This document shows positions 9,965 through 20,395 of a DNA stretch of 28,300 nt, one piece after another. A model generated the notes under the pieces. It saw nothing but the letters and a program-made list of their open reading frames with translations, made no database searches and was not told the DNA's origin. The translations under genes and the position numbers were made by a program. Every line of letters starts with the position of its first letter. Within the stretch, counting starts at the first letter, position 1. Source of the stretch: Thermomucor indicae-seudaticae (taxonomy: Eukaryota; Mucoromycota; Mucoromycetes; Mucorales; Lichtheimiaceae); assembly GCA_000787465.1 (NCBI GenBank), contig JSYX01000462.1, positions 1 through 28,300 of the forward strand, given 5' to 3'.

Positions 9965-11102
9965 ACCTATTTAGATCTTGTCATATATACAAAATTGTGT
10001 ATAAATTTCTTTTTTTCCAATTCTGCATTAAAAAAAGATAAGCTTGTTTGTTTCCACAGAATTTTCTTCCTTCGATGCGAAACAACTGTTATATGGCAGA
10101 CCTAATATTATTGATATCAAAGCCAGCGAGCAACCGTTTTCATAACCATGTTTACTAAAAGGTTACAGACAAATTAACAAGTACATCGTCTAGCGCGAGT
10201 ATGAAACGCTGCGTCCCTTCCTCTGCCCGATGCTAAAAAACATATTCCATGGGATCGTCACTCGTGCACATGACTGGTTCGTTCATATGCCGCATTAACG
10301 ACTTTGTCATGAAGGCTAAAACTTGTATAGCTCACAGCGAAACTCTAAAAGCGGTAAACGTTCACGCTGCACCGGTCCTATTGTCTCTTGTCGGCATTAG
10401 GCAGAATACTAAAGAATGCGAGGATGTCGGCAAGACTAACATGACACTATAACATGTGCTCTTCGGAAACCAGTATCGATAGTGTAAGAATAATGATCCA
10501 AAGCGCCATCGCTGGCAAGTAAAGACATTGGTTGTCTATGTCACGGCGAGGAAAATGATATAATGTTCCGTATGTGTAATATCAGACCATTTGCTTCAAT
10601 ACAGTGCTGCTCAAGGGAAGAAAAACAGAACTCGTAAGAGCGTGATAACCAGGACCTGGAAAGAATGAATCCCAGGGAAAAAGCATGCTTAATAAAGATC
10701 CGCACTACAGAGACTTTTAAGTGGGAACGATACACGCAGCAGTTGTGCTTGACAAGTTCCTTGTGTCCCTTTCATTGAACCTTCGTCTTCCTTTCTTATA
10801 GTGCTTCTTTGATTTGGGAAAAAGGAGGAACTTTGGCAAGGTCGTACAGCGCTTAATGAACCAGCCGCTTTTTTTGGGTTGCCCCTCCTGTCCTCTTTTT
10901 CTTCTCTCTTCTCCATCTTGTGTGCGCGGGCATCAGGCAGCTCTTTCCCGACCACTTGTCTTTCCATTCCTTTTCATCAAGGCCGGCGTTGTACATTTAA
11001 CCTTCTTTTCCTACATTTAACCTCTTGAGCACGGCCTAATCTTCCCTTTATCTCCGTATCTTCTGTTACTTTGTGTATACCTCACATATCGAGCTTGTAA
11101 CC
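9965..11102. other. Spacer between asparagine synthetase and CYRI
   Basis: No supported gene. The left part holds the ASN1 3' end, with AT-rich sequence and an imperfect inverted repeat (TATATACAAAATTGTGTATA, 9984-10003) suited to 3'-end formation. Small frames near 10249-10452 show no recognisable motif. From about 10780 the sequence becomes strongly pyrimidine-rich (CTTTTTTTGGG, CCTCTTTTTCTTCTCTCTTC), as expected for the CYRI promoter and leader. Confidence 0.5.
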
Positions 11103-12349
11103 ATGGGCCAATTACTATCCAGTCTGTCACTTCGTGGAAGTGACATGGTTGTGCCTGAACTGACGTTTGACCTCGAAAGTATGTCCCCTCGGATACATGC
11201 ATACGTAGATCACAAGAAAACAAACGCTCTCTCTGTCATAGGTGCCAAACCATCCAGTGAGGAGAGTGAGCTATGTAACGAGCTGTCGTCTTTGCTTGTT
11301 CAACCTGGTCCTCGACTGCTGGACTCTTTAAAAAATTACACATCAGCGTCCACGTTGGTACGTACGGCTATTGCATCACCTACAGAAGAAAACGAAGACA
11401 ATGCTTGGAAAGCAGTACTGCCCATTGTCGACATGCTTAAAGAATTTTACGGATACGCGTCCGATCTGCGTAAGTTCTCGCCGTATTACACATCAAACGG
11501 ACTGTCAGTCATCCTTACTCTATCCACACTTAAAGGGGAAGGTGTGCCACGGATACTGAACGTTCTGTGCCAAGGCGATGTCGCTAAAAATTTAGAGAAG
11601 TATCAAGGTCTCACCAAACTGTTTGCTGATATCCTCGACTTTGTCTTTGAGTTTGACCACCTCAAGGTATAGTGGCAAACAAACAAGAAGAAATGCACCA
11701 GCTGAAGTGTCCTTGTAGATGCGTAATCCGACTCTGCAAAACGACTTTTCGTATTACCGACGGATGTTACAGCGAGGTCGTTATGGTGGTTTAGGACGAC
11801 AGTCAGTGGAGGACGACGGCATGTCTGATCTGCGAAGTGCGATGGTGGAAGACGACCAAGCCAACAGAATCTCGTTGTTCATCGCTTACCCAACGCCCAT
11901 GCTGAAATGCGTCATCGACACAACGACAGACTACGTGACCCAGAATCGCTTGCAGAGGAGCGTAGGGGACTGTCTGGCAGCCTTGTGGTCCGGTTGCTTC
12001 CAGACTGTGAACAAGAAGCGAACGTTGCCAGCAGATGTGGTGGCCTTCTGTCTAAAAGTCATGGTCGTTACTATTATCCTGTACGACCACATCGATCCCA
12101 ATGGCGTCTTTTCCAAAAACTCTCCGATTAATGTAAGCCCGAGTTATGCATTGCCATCACTTTTACCGATACTAACGATATTGTAATCAGATCAAAAATT
12201 CAGTAAAAATTATCCATTCGGCCAACACCAACAACATCCCAGAAGAATCTAGCGCCTCTAATCTCATGTCGGCGCTGCGGTACAACTCAAAGCATCTGAA
12301 CGACGACTCAACGCCAAAGGGAGTCAAGAACTTAGTCATGGCAGCTTAG
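11103..12349 (+). CDS. CYRI: CYRI/FAM49 family protein (Rac1-binding regulator)
   Basis: In animals and Dictyostelium, CYRI binds active Rac1 at membranes and opposes SCAR/WAVE-driven actin assembly. Five exons (11103-11178, 11242-11469, 11536-11666, 11719-12132, 12191-12349) give 335 codons; human CYRIB has 324. The first two introns (63 and 66 nt) are stop-free multiples of three and are easily missed. Removing them restores collinearity: FDLESAKPSSEESELCNEL matches the human block FENAQPTESEKEIYNQV, and SDLREGVPRILNVLC matches QRLEAALRGLLGALT. MGQLLSS fits an N-myristoylation signal (Gly2, Ser6). The signature NDFSYYRRMLQR (residues about 153-164) keeps the Arg pair that contacts Rac1 in mammals. 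Later conserved blocks include TPMLK, CLKVMVVTIILYDHIDPNGVF and MSALRYNSKHLNDD. It is convergent with the Ras gene, with 256 bp between stop codons. Confidence 0.93.
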
Positions 12350-12605
12350 ATCATCTCCCCGTCCCTTTTCCCGCTCTATACCTTCTTTACTCTTTACTAT
12401 AATTTACTCTACCCCACAAGCACCCTGCCAAAGACTATTGTTCGACCCCTCGAGTTGTCAAAGACTGAAAAAAGATGCTTTAACCATTAGTGCCCCTGTC
12501 ACCAATTATTCATTTGCGTGTGAGAATACGGATAAAGAAAATAATGATAGAAAGAAGTGGGTAAGCAAAAAGGTTCAAGGTATTGGCTCATAAAAGGACG
12601 TTATT

Positions 12606-13585
12606 TTACAAGATCAGGCATTTGTTCTTCTTTTCCTTCTTGGCCTTGTTTTTGGGGCTTGCGTTTTGGCCCTCACGTTGAGCGCGAATCGCTTTGACGA
12701 CTTGGTAGAAGGACCGCTCAACGTTCACGCATGTCTTTGCTGAAGTCTCAATAAAGTCGCATGCCAATCGTCTCGCCAGGTTCATGCCTTCTTCACGCGT
12801 CACTTCGCGATCCGTCACCCTGTCGCACTTGTTACCCACCAGCATCAAGGGCACATTGTCTACATCTTTAACCCGGAATATTTGATCGCGGAACCGTTCG
12901 ATCCGTTCAAACGTCGAGCGTGAAGTGATTGAATACACTAGCAGAAAGCCTTCACCGTCTCTAATGTATTCGGACGTTGGCAAAGCGCAGCTCTTCTTCT
13001 TTCTCCTCCCCTTTTTTACCTGATCCACTGATCTCGCAGTGCAGTATATTCCTCTATTCGTTTATTGTGTGAAAAACCAGCTCTCATCGCTTATCGCCAG
13101 CTTATTCATTTACCTTGACCGGCAGTATCAAGTACTTCCAGGATACATGGTTGATCGTCAATCACAACTTGCTTACGGTACGAGTCTTCAATGGTTGGAT
13201 CATAGGTCTAATTTTTCAGTGCTTATCAGGATAACCGTCTCTCTATATAGATTTACAGATAACATTACCTCTGGTTATCGTAATGCAATAACGCAGAATG
13301 CCGTACATTCGTCAGTTACTTGTCTCACTTGTTTCGTTTCCAGACAAGGAAAGGCTTACCCACAAAATGGTTCAGACAAAGCTAACGGGGATTACAGTTG
13401 AGTTCGGGGTTGACGATGATCTAATAATCCATCTGACCGCCTCTTACCTGAATAGTCAGTGCCGTCTATTTAAGAGCAACAAAGCATCTGTTTCAGCGAA
13501 AAGTTGGGAGCAACCTAACCGTGGCGCAAAATCTTACCTTGCCGACACCACCGTCACCAAGGACAACAAGCTTATAGAGCATCAT
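12606..13585 (-). CDS. Ras-family small GTPase (fungal LCLNHFVETYDPT type)
   Basis: Membrane-anchored GTP switch. Minus-strand exons: 13538-13585, 13448-13465 (18 nt), 13360-13381 (22 nt), an inferred 2-nt exon at 13269-13270, 13114-13207, 13020-13053 and 12606-12960. They total 573 nt, or 190 residues. With the 2-nt exon, numbering matches H-Ras exactly: GDGGVGK at 10-16, T35 in switch [18 protein letters not shown] with Q61, NKCD and ETSAK. The tail is lysine-rich and ends CLIL, a CAAX box whose final Leu predicts geranylgeranylation. The core residues G12, G13 and Q61 are wild type. Without the 2-nt exon the reading frame breaks at switch I (see findings). The start is at the first of two adjacent ATGs. 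The minus-strand promoter above 13586 is pyrimidine-rich. It is most like fungal Ras2/RasB-type proteins; the exact subfamily is not proven. Confidence 0.9.
13269..13270 (-). other. Candidate 2-nt microexon (AG) in the Ras gene
   Basis: On the minus strand the sequence reads ATAACCAG|AG|GTAATG: a 3' splice site, two bases, then a 5' splice site. Joined to flanking exons ending GTGG and starting ACCTAT, it gives GTG GAG ACC = Val-Glu-Thr, the expected switch-I sequence. It divides an otherwise outlying 152-nt intron into introns of 89 and 61 nt, both normal for this window. It was the only AG-NN-GT arrangement I found in that intron. Confidence 0.7.
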
Positions 13586-15485
13586 CTTGTGCGAATAGTC
13601 TAAATCTATGGGATACCGTGGATTGGATCAATTTTGTGCTCTAAGCAATAGATAGATGAAAAGGAAGAAAAAGAAAGGAAGTTAGTATTCCATTGTGTGT
13701 GTAGACGGGGGAAAATCCGTTCAGCCCGGCTAGCGAACAAACACGTGGTAGGATATAACTTTTGGGCGGAAAACGTGGACAAGATGGTCGAGAACTCATC
13801 CAGATTTCAAAAAGTTGACCGTTGTCTCGTCCAACCCCATGATGATGAATCCAGATTAATAATGTCCAATATTCTTTCTTTTCTTTCATGCTCACGATGT
13901 TCGAAAGCTTGATGGGATTTCGCTCCGAGTTCAAAAGGGGGCATTGACGGAATAAGCCGACAGAGAAAAGTGAGAGATGGGACTTACTAATTTCTCTCCT
14001 CGATGAAAATGGATGAGGAAAGCAGGACTAAAAGGAATGTAGATGTGCGGAAGGTAACGAAAGAGTTGGGGAAGAAGAAAGCCAGACTGAGGAAAGGTGA
14101 ACCAAAGTCTTTTTAGCATCCCCCCGTTGATTGGATGTCCGTTGCTGGGAAATCATCCCTTACTCTTTTTGTCTGTCAACATCATTGTCACATTTTCAAT
14201 TCCTTATTGACGGTCTCTGCTATTGCGCTTCGCATTCGCCTGGAAGAAAGGCAAAAATAGCATCTCTGCTGTTAATGGTATCACACAGTGGTTAAATCAA
14301 AGGTCTACCACTATTATGTAGCGATACAAATGCAGGTAACTGTCTCAGCTTGTTATCTCACTGTTCTCTAAACCCAGCAAATAGAGCTCATCCAGACGAT
14401 GCCCGCTGCATGATGGCCATGGAGAAAGGCACACCTGACCTTTCATTTATTAAATATCCGTGTACCATGTGATTCTTCACATCAAGAATTCAACTTGCTT
14501 GGTAAAGGTGGTCAAACCATTTCCGCTTTCAGATATGCTATTTCTCAAGGTACTGCAAGTGTACGCCATAGCTTTCGTTGCAATTACAGAGCAAAATGCA
14601 AAAGCTGCTACCTTCATATGTCAACAATATACAATTCATTTCAGTGGTCCAACATCTTGACTGAGCTATGTGATTATCTGGCTGAGTGCCAGCTTTACCG
14701 ACATCGATCCAATATGATGTCGACGCTTCTTTAATGGACTTCTTTGATGAACAAGTTCATTTCCAGTCTCCAATAAATGCAGAAAGACGCTTTCACCCGA
14801 TAATATCACAAGCACATGGTTTGAATGATTTTTCTTCCACCAAGTTTTATCAGATCCAAAAAGGAAACCCTTATAGAGTCGGATGATATACTGTTATCCT
14901 ATTAGATACCTCTTTACACCAACCGTTGAAAATCTTGTCTACACTTTAGGTATGTGCAACCGAAAACCGTCAACAAGCAACAGGTCCTTTTCGCCACTCT
15001 TGGTCTCTTTAGTAAGAGGGTTCAATGACCGTTAGGTCAGCTCACCGGTAACCGGTGAACTTTATGATGGTGATATTCTTGCGTATGCGACCGCTAAACA
15101 TCAAGCTGAATAAATATGTGGAATATATATGGCTTCCTGTCTCGCTTGATCTACTTTTTTCCTCTCTACAACATTTGCATTCCATAGAAGCTGCTAGCAA
15201 AACGAAGCCACGTAAACAGGATGGGACAACTCCTGAGCAATTGTGGTGAAGCTGTCACCACCACCACCGTTGGGCTGCTTGCGTGCTTCCATGGGACACC
15301 ACATATGCTCCGGTGTGCAGCAGACAGCATTTCAGACGCCATTTACGCGCCCACTCACTAGGACCATATCCTACTGTAGAACGTCTTCTTCCATGATGTA
15401 TCCTCACTCCACAAAGAGCAGTGCTGACGCATTCCATGACCCGTTCGTAAGCCAGTGTATGGCTATACAACAACAACAAAAGATA
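13586..15485. other. Gene-poor spacer upstream of the Ras gene
   Basis: The first 500 bp (to about 14130) are purine-rich on the plus strand, hence pyrimidine-rich on the Ras sense strand, and probably form the Ras promoter and leader. An ATTGG (CCAAT on the minus strand) lies near 14131. No supported coding sequence was found in 14140-15240. Two adjacent palindromes occur at 15026-15058. From 15240 to 15485 the minus strand may be the decayed 3' part of the Fanzor-like ORF, but I could not align it. Confidence 0.45.
15026..15058. repeat. Two adjacent palindromes
   Basis: TGACC-gtta-GGTCA (15026-15039) is followed after 2 bp by TCACCGGT-a-ACCGGTGA (15042-15058), an 8-bp perfect inverted repeat around one base. 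The core resembles CACCGGTAACAGGTG in the first hairpin at 3005-3018, so it may be another relic of that element. A binding site for a dimeric regulator is the alternative. Confidence 0.5.
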
Positions 15486-17220
15486 TCATGGAATCTGAAA
15501 GTTCAGGTTGGCAGAAATCAAGCGATAAGCGCGGGCACTATGAGAGCTCCGGACTTTGCCTGACAACATATGTACGTTAAATATCTGGTTGCCACCTGGA
15601 TCGACAGCGCACGGTCGATAAAATTCGTTTATTTCATCAATGTTAAAATCTTCCAGGCGCAGCTCTTCGTCATGGATGGTGGTGCCTCTTTGATCTGGAG
15701 AAAACGCAGTGAACAGAGAAACCGTCTGACAATATTTCGTTCCGAAACATTTGCTTGGAACTGATGCTGTGATAATGCGCTGTCAGCAGTCGTTTTCTTC
15801 CAGAGAATCGAGCGTTTTCTTTTACCTGTCAAAGCCGTATTCCTGCAGACTAAAACAAGTCATAAATGCCGCCTTATTGCTCTCGTAGGTGTCATTGGTT
15901 GCAAGTTGGTGTCTCGTCGCAGGCACCAGGTATTTAAGTGTAGCCGCGTCTATTGTGACAAATCTCCAATGAAAGTTCGGTATTGGGGTAAGCGAAAACA
16001 ATTTGGGAAGCGTGCTTGGACAGCTAGGTAGAGCATCCTCCTTTCCTTCCGAAGCGAGATCAAGAAGTGAGCGCGCTGCTTCCATTTACTGATGTTCATC
16101 TTCGTATCTCTTCAAGATATATCGCAATGCAGGCAAATAGTCTCCTGGGGACGAGGATATTGCTTCTGGCTTCAGTGACGGTGGGATTACTTGCTGGATT
16201 TCTTGAAGGGTTCTGTCAGCCGTACTCTGGATCCCCTCGAGTCCTGGAGGAGAGCTGGTGGCCATGCGGGGTTTCCGTTGTAAAGTGTTTCAAGCATGTA
16301 GTCGTAAAGAATAGAGTTCAATAGACCCTTCGTGTTCTTGACGGCCTGTTATGTCCAATATTTAGTATAGAATCACGCGTTCAGTGGATGTATATAAAGC
16401 CTACTGGAAAGCTTTCCAACAGCTGAAGCCTAAAGAAACTGATAATCCTCCCTTCAAAGTTATCGACAACATGCTTTGTATACGTTTCTTGGAGGATTAA
16501 GCATTCTGCTGACAATGGATTACTACATCCTGCAGTCGGTCCGTGATATTCGACTTCGGGGAATCGGGTCTTGAAAGTATTCCATGCGATTCGCACTCAC
16601 TCCGGGAACTTCGGGTTTGTGTTGGTGATAGATTTGCTATCACAAGCTGACATACGGAATACCAGAACGCCTTCGAGAAGACATATCACTGCGGCGAGCG
16701 TTCGCAGATCCGTTCGACGAGATTTCTACGATTCGAGCGACGATTTTGTCGATTATCGGGCCGAATCTGAGGAATTTCGTCGATGCTTTTTTGTAACAAG
16801 TGCATGATGACTGTTTCTAACTGCGCTTGAACTGGTGTTGTAGCCACTGGTCGTCGAAAATTATGCGACGGCGGCGACTCGTAGAAAATTAACCGAAATT
16901 TCGTAGAATGAATCTGCGAACGCTTGCCGTAGTGTATGTAGGGACAGGCCCACTAGCGGCTTGGTTCGGACGGCTTGTGAAAGTCGTATGACTCCTGTGC
17001 GGAACCGCTCGCGATGTGCTTTCCTTACAATGGATTCAAGGAGGACAACTATCACATACCGCCCCGGGTTCGGGCCAAGCTCCTGTATCACTTTCTCCTT
17101 TATGTCTGCTTTGTGATTTGGGCATGCCCGTGCACGCGCGCTATGATGTCTCATTTGCTGGCATGAAGAACAAGGACCGTCAGGCGTCAATGGATTTGCG
17201 TTGGATATATTACGCTCCCA
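15486..17220 (-). pseudogene. Decayed Fanzor-like (eukaryotic TnpB/RuvC) multi-copy ORF
   Basis: Minus-strand coding fragments occur in a consistent order but are split by stops and frameshifts. From high to low coordinate they are: a zinc-knuckle-like segment (TPDGPCSSCQQMRHHSARA...CPNHK) and PGRYVIVVLLESIV near 17190-17010; FWYSVCQLVI in the middle; WNTFKTRFPEVEYHGPTAG through NFEGRIISFFRLQL (16390-16590); LPKLFSLTPIPNFHWRFVTI (about 15980-16040); and FYRPCAVDPGGNQIFNV near 15585-15620. The last resembles a RuvC-I motif (hydrophobic-D-P-G). This domain order recalls dispersed ORFs of Mucoromycota that I associate with the Fanzor/TnpB group, from memory and without a search. C-terminal catalytic and zinc-ribbon motifs were not found, so the copy is surely inactive. 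It could instead be another RuvC-fold transposon protein. Confidence 0.45.
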
Positions 17221-18761
17221 GCATCCCTTCTTCTTGCTTTGTGTTTCTTCAGCTTTCTCCTCGGCTGTTTTCTCTTTTTTTTTTCAGCTGTAAGTGACCT
17301 TTAGATTTGCTGCAGACAAGATTCGTTGCTTATTCGTTTAGGTACCCCTTGAGACAAATAGGCTACAAGCCTTGTTTCTTTTACTAGCGTGTCCTATAAC
17401 TCGCGCAATGTCCTGTACATGCGGCGTGCTCTGTGCCCTTGCAAGCAGCTATGTCCGTGGAATAGAAGAGAGGCAAGGTGAAAAGTCATGCCGAGCTATA
17501 AAGTCTAGAAACCCACCTTGACTCTTTCGTGCTTTCATTAAGAACTTCTTGACTAGCGTGTACAAGGGAGGGGCATATATGTAAATTCCTTGAGATATGA
17601 GTAATGCTGAGACTAACCACACTATCTCCGTAATGAAAGGGAAAAATAAAGACGAGTGGAGGATTACCAGCAAGTTAAGAAAAGAGGAATGGAGGACCAC
17701 CGCATTGACGAAAATGGCATGATTTTTTTTGACAGTCCTCGCTCACACCTCACACACGCAAGCCCACCATATTTTGCATAAGTTCAGGTCCACATGAGTG
17801 TTTGCCAGGACAGCAACGATTCGTACGTGTAAGCATTCGTGCATGCAAAAAGACGACTGATACCATGATACAATGTTTTACTGGTTTACGTACACGTATG
17901 CAAAGCAGGAAACTTTTCCCAAACTAAAGCTTCCTAATATTACTATGCAATCCATAGTGTCATTCATTCACAGCAGAGTATAGCCTTCCCAGTCCTATCA
18001 CTATATCAAGTCATGACTCCCAGCTCCATTGTAGACTTTGCTATGTTCAGCTCAGAATGCCGAGAATCCATTTTCAAAGTTTAAAATCTTGTCAGACAAG
18101 TTACTGAAAGGCCACAACAATAAAGAAATCCGTCTCCAACTAAGTCTAGGATAGTCCGGAAAACAAAGGTTTTCCACTTACAGTTGCCTTCAGGAAATCA
18201 TAGTAGTCTTCAAATGACTTGCATAGACCTTTTCGGACTATGAGAATGGATTCTCCTTATTGATATGGTCTTGATGTGGCTTGCTTGAATCATCCCAGAC
18301 TTTGGAAATGAACCCTCCGCTTACTGAGCTGGACAAACGAAATTCACTCTGCATCTGGAAGCCCAAAGTCGCCAAATTCCTACAAAAAAAGCGTGAAGTT
18401 TAACTATAGTATGGACGCAAAACCAATTTCATTAACGCATAATAGCCTTCCTTTCCGCGCAAAAGGATCAAACGACAGCGCAAAACGAAATGTAGTTCGA
18501 CGCAGAGCCAGCCTGTCACAGTGTAAAGAAAAATTGGCTTCACGGCAAACTGTATAGAAAAATCCGAGTAGCGCAGATTTGCAATCAACAACAGTATCGT
18601 TCATTGACGATGAACATTTTGCACGTGCGCCATCAAAAGGTCTAAGCGGTCCCAGGTTGCCTTTAAATTGACTAGCCTTTGTGATACGCACACAGACAGA
18701 AAATGCTGACAAATGTGTTAGCTTTCGTGGATGGAGGGCTTTATTATATAGAGTACAGTTT
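17221..18761. other. Gene-free spacer upstream of the Fanzor-like remnant and downstream of BIO2
   Basis: No supported gene. It contains a pyrimidine tract (17265-17285), a hydrophobic but motif-free minus-strand frame (17449-17700), AT-rich sequence, and a fragment of the dispersed repeat at 18560-18610. Confidence 0.5.
18560..18610 (+). repeat. Dispersed repeat fragment (inner segment)
   Basis: GAGTAGCGCA, then AATCAACAACAGTATCG and TTCATTGACGA match the inner segment seen at 3270-3312 (GAGTAGCGCAAAAGTC, ATCAATAAACAGTATG, TCATTGAACGA) and, more loosely, 353-400. The fragment is short but collinear. Confidence 0.6.
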
Positions 18762-20241
18762 TTACGCAGCCACTTCGGCTTTGATCTTGATACCGTTTTC
18801 ATAGTTTGGTGGGTTAGGATTGTCGGATCCTTGCTGGAAGTTTGGCGGCTTAGGCACGAGACCTGGGAAAAATAAAGTCAATGGTTCTGCGGTTTGCGGC
18901 TGATAACAGGAAAAACGTTTACCCAAAATCTCAAACATCTTTTGATCATCTGTAAACTCATTGTTGGGTGTAGTGAGCAGCTTATCGCCAGTAAAGATAG
19001 AGTTCGCTCCAGCCATAAAGCACATGGCTTGCTCTGCCATCGAGAAACGGACACGACCAGCTGAAAGCCGAACCATAGATTTGGGCATAACAATACGTGC
19101 AGTTGCAATCATTCTGACCATTTCAAATACTGAGACTGGTTCTTGGTTCTCTAGCGGTGTTCCTTTGACTGCCAATAATGCGTTCACGGGAACGCTCTCG
19201 GGATGTTGCGGTAAAGTGGCAAGCGTGTGAAGTAAACCCACGCGATCCTCCTCTTGTTCTCCAAGACCAATGATGCCGCCAGAGCATACAGAAATGCCAG
19301 CCTTCTGCGCATGGCTGATCGTTTGTAGTCGTTCATCATATGTGCGAGTTGAGATAATCTTAATGGTTCTCAGTTATTTTGTGCCAAATATCCAAGCATG
19401 TCTGCCATACCTTGGGATAGAATTCACGCGAAGTATCAAGGTTGTGGTTATAAGCTGTCAAACCCGCTTCCTTAAGCTCTTTGGCTTGAGCCTCGTTCAG
19501 CATGCCAAGCGTGCAGCACACTTCCATGCCCATGCCACTGTTAAAAATCTCCCTATTAACCAGTCCTCCTCTTAGTCCTAATCCCATTTATCGATTTACC
19601 GGATAGCTTTGACGTAGGACAGGATCTTTTTAAAGTTCGATTTGCGACCAGCCAAATCTCTCCATGCTGCACCCATGCAGAATCTAAACGCTCAAGGCAA
19701 AGTCATGCCTCTGCTTACAAGCACATGCCAGATAAACGGGAAATTACCTTGTGCTTCCAGCTTCCTTGGCACGCTGTGCGGCTTCCAGCACGGCACCTGT
19801 GTCCAGCATCTTTTGGGCCTCTACTGCCGTGTTATAGCGCGATGACTGAGGGCAATATTTACAATCTTCTGTACAACCGCCCGTCTTGATGGATAAAAGC
19901 GTGCATTGCTGGACTTCGCGCGGGTTGAAATTCTCACGGTGAACTTTGGCCTGTCCCGAAATCTTAATGAGAAAACACTGTCAGTATGCAGATCCGTCAC
20001 AAACTAGACTCACGCCATAATACATCAGATCCATTAAAGGCGAATCATAAATATCTTGGATCTCCTGTCTTGTCCAATCGTTTCGAAGTGGACCACTGGC
20101 GTGGATTGCTGCTGCCGATAATGTTGGCGCCACCGTGGTTTTGTTGTTCGTTTGCACAGCAGCAAGACGTGTCGGTGTGCTTGTTCCATAAAAGCGTCGG
20201 GCAGAACGCAGAGGATGTGTTGCTAAGCGGATAGCAGACAT
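18762..20241 (-). CDS. BIO2: Biotin synthase
   Basis: Radical-SAM enzyme that inserts sulfur into dethiobiotin, the last step of biotin synthesis, mitochondrial in fungi. Six exons on the minus strand (20014-20241, 19748-19950, 19600-19683, 19411-19537, 18923-19358, 18762-18862) give 392 codons; yeast Bio2 has 375. Introns are 63, 64, 62, 52 and 60 nt. The N-terminus is Arg/Ser-rich without acids ([20 protein letters not shown]), fitting a mitochondrial presequence. The [4Fe-4S] motif CTEDCKYC is at residues 102-109. [24 protein letters not shown] and [10 protein letters not shown] supply the usual [2Fe-2S] and substrate residues. The 60-nt last intron has no stop and would add 20 spurious residues if retained; removing it gives [11 protein letters not shown]. 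It diverges from the BIO3-BIO1 fusion. Confidence 0.96.
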
Positions 20242-20395
20242 GGTCAAGTTCTAAAAGAATACGGCGGGTGAAAAGAGATGGGGAGATGGGGAAAAGTGGG
20301 ACCCAAAAAAATTCACAAGATTTGTACGGTACGGACTCCGACGATGAAAAAATGGACCCTGACTCAGCTCAACCTCTTTTCTCTTTGTCGTCCTC
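20242..20395. promoter_or_regulatory. Shared divergent promoter of the biotin genes, with a Gcn4-type site
   Basis: Only 154 bp separate the two start codons, so both promoters must overlap. The region contains TGACTCA at 20360-20366, 29 bp before the plus-strand ATG. It is purine-rich toward BIO2 and pyrimidine-rich (CCTCTTTTCTCTTTG) just before the fusion gene. An out-of-frame ATG at 20344 would form an overlapping upstream ORF if transcription starts above it. Confidence 0.6.

Noticed and set aside
11179..11535. Possible biological significance of stop-free, multiple-of-three introns (CYRI introns 1 and 2, ASN1 intron 3, BIO2 intron 5)
   Set aside because: Four of about 39 introns is close to the chance rate for short introns. 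I treat them as an annotation trap, not as evidence of regulated retention.
17449..17700. Hydrophobic minus-strand frame as a membrane protein
   Set aside because: A single-exon, low-complexity hydrophobic stretch from pyrimidine-rich DNA, with no recognisable motif, partner exons or promoter signals.
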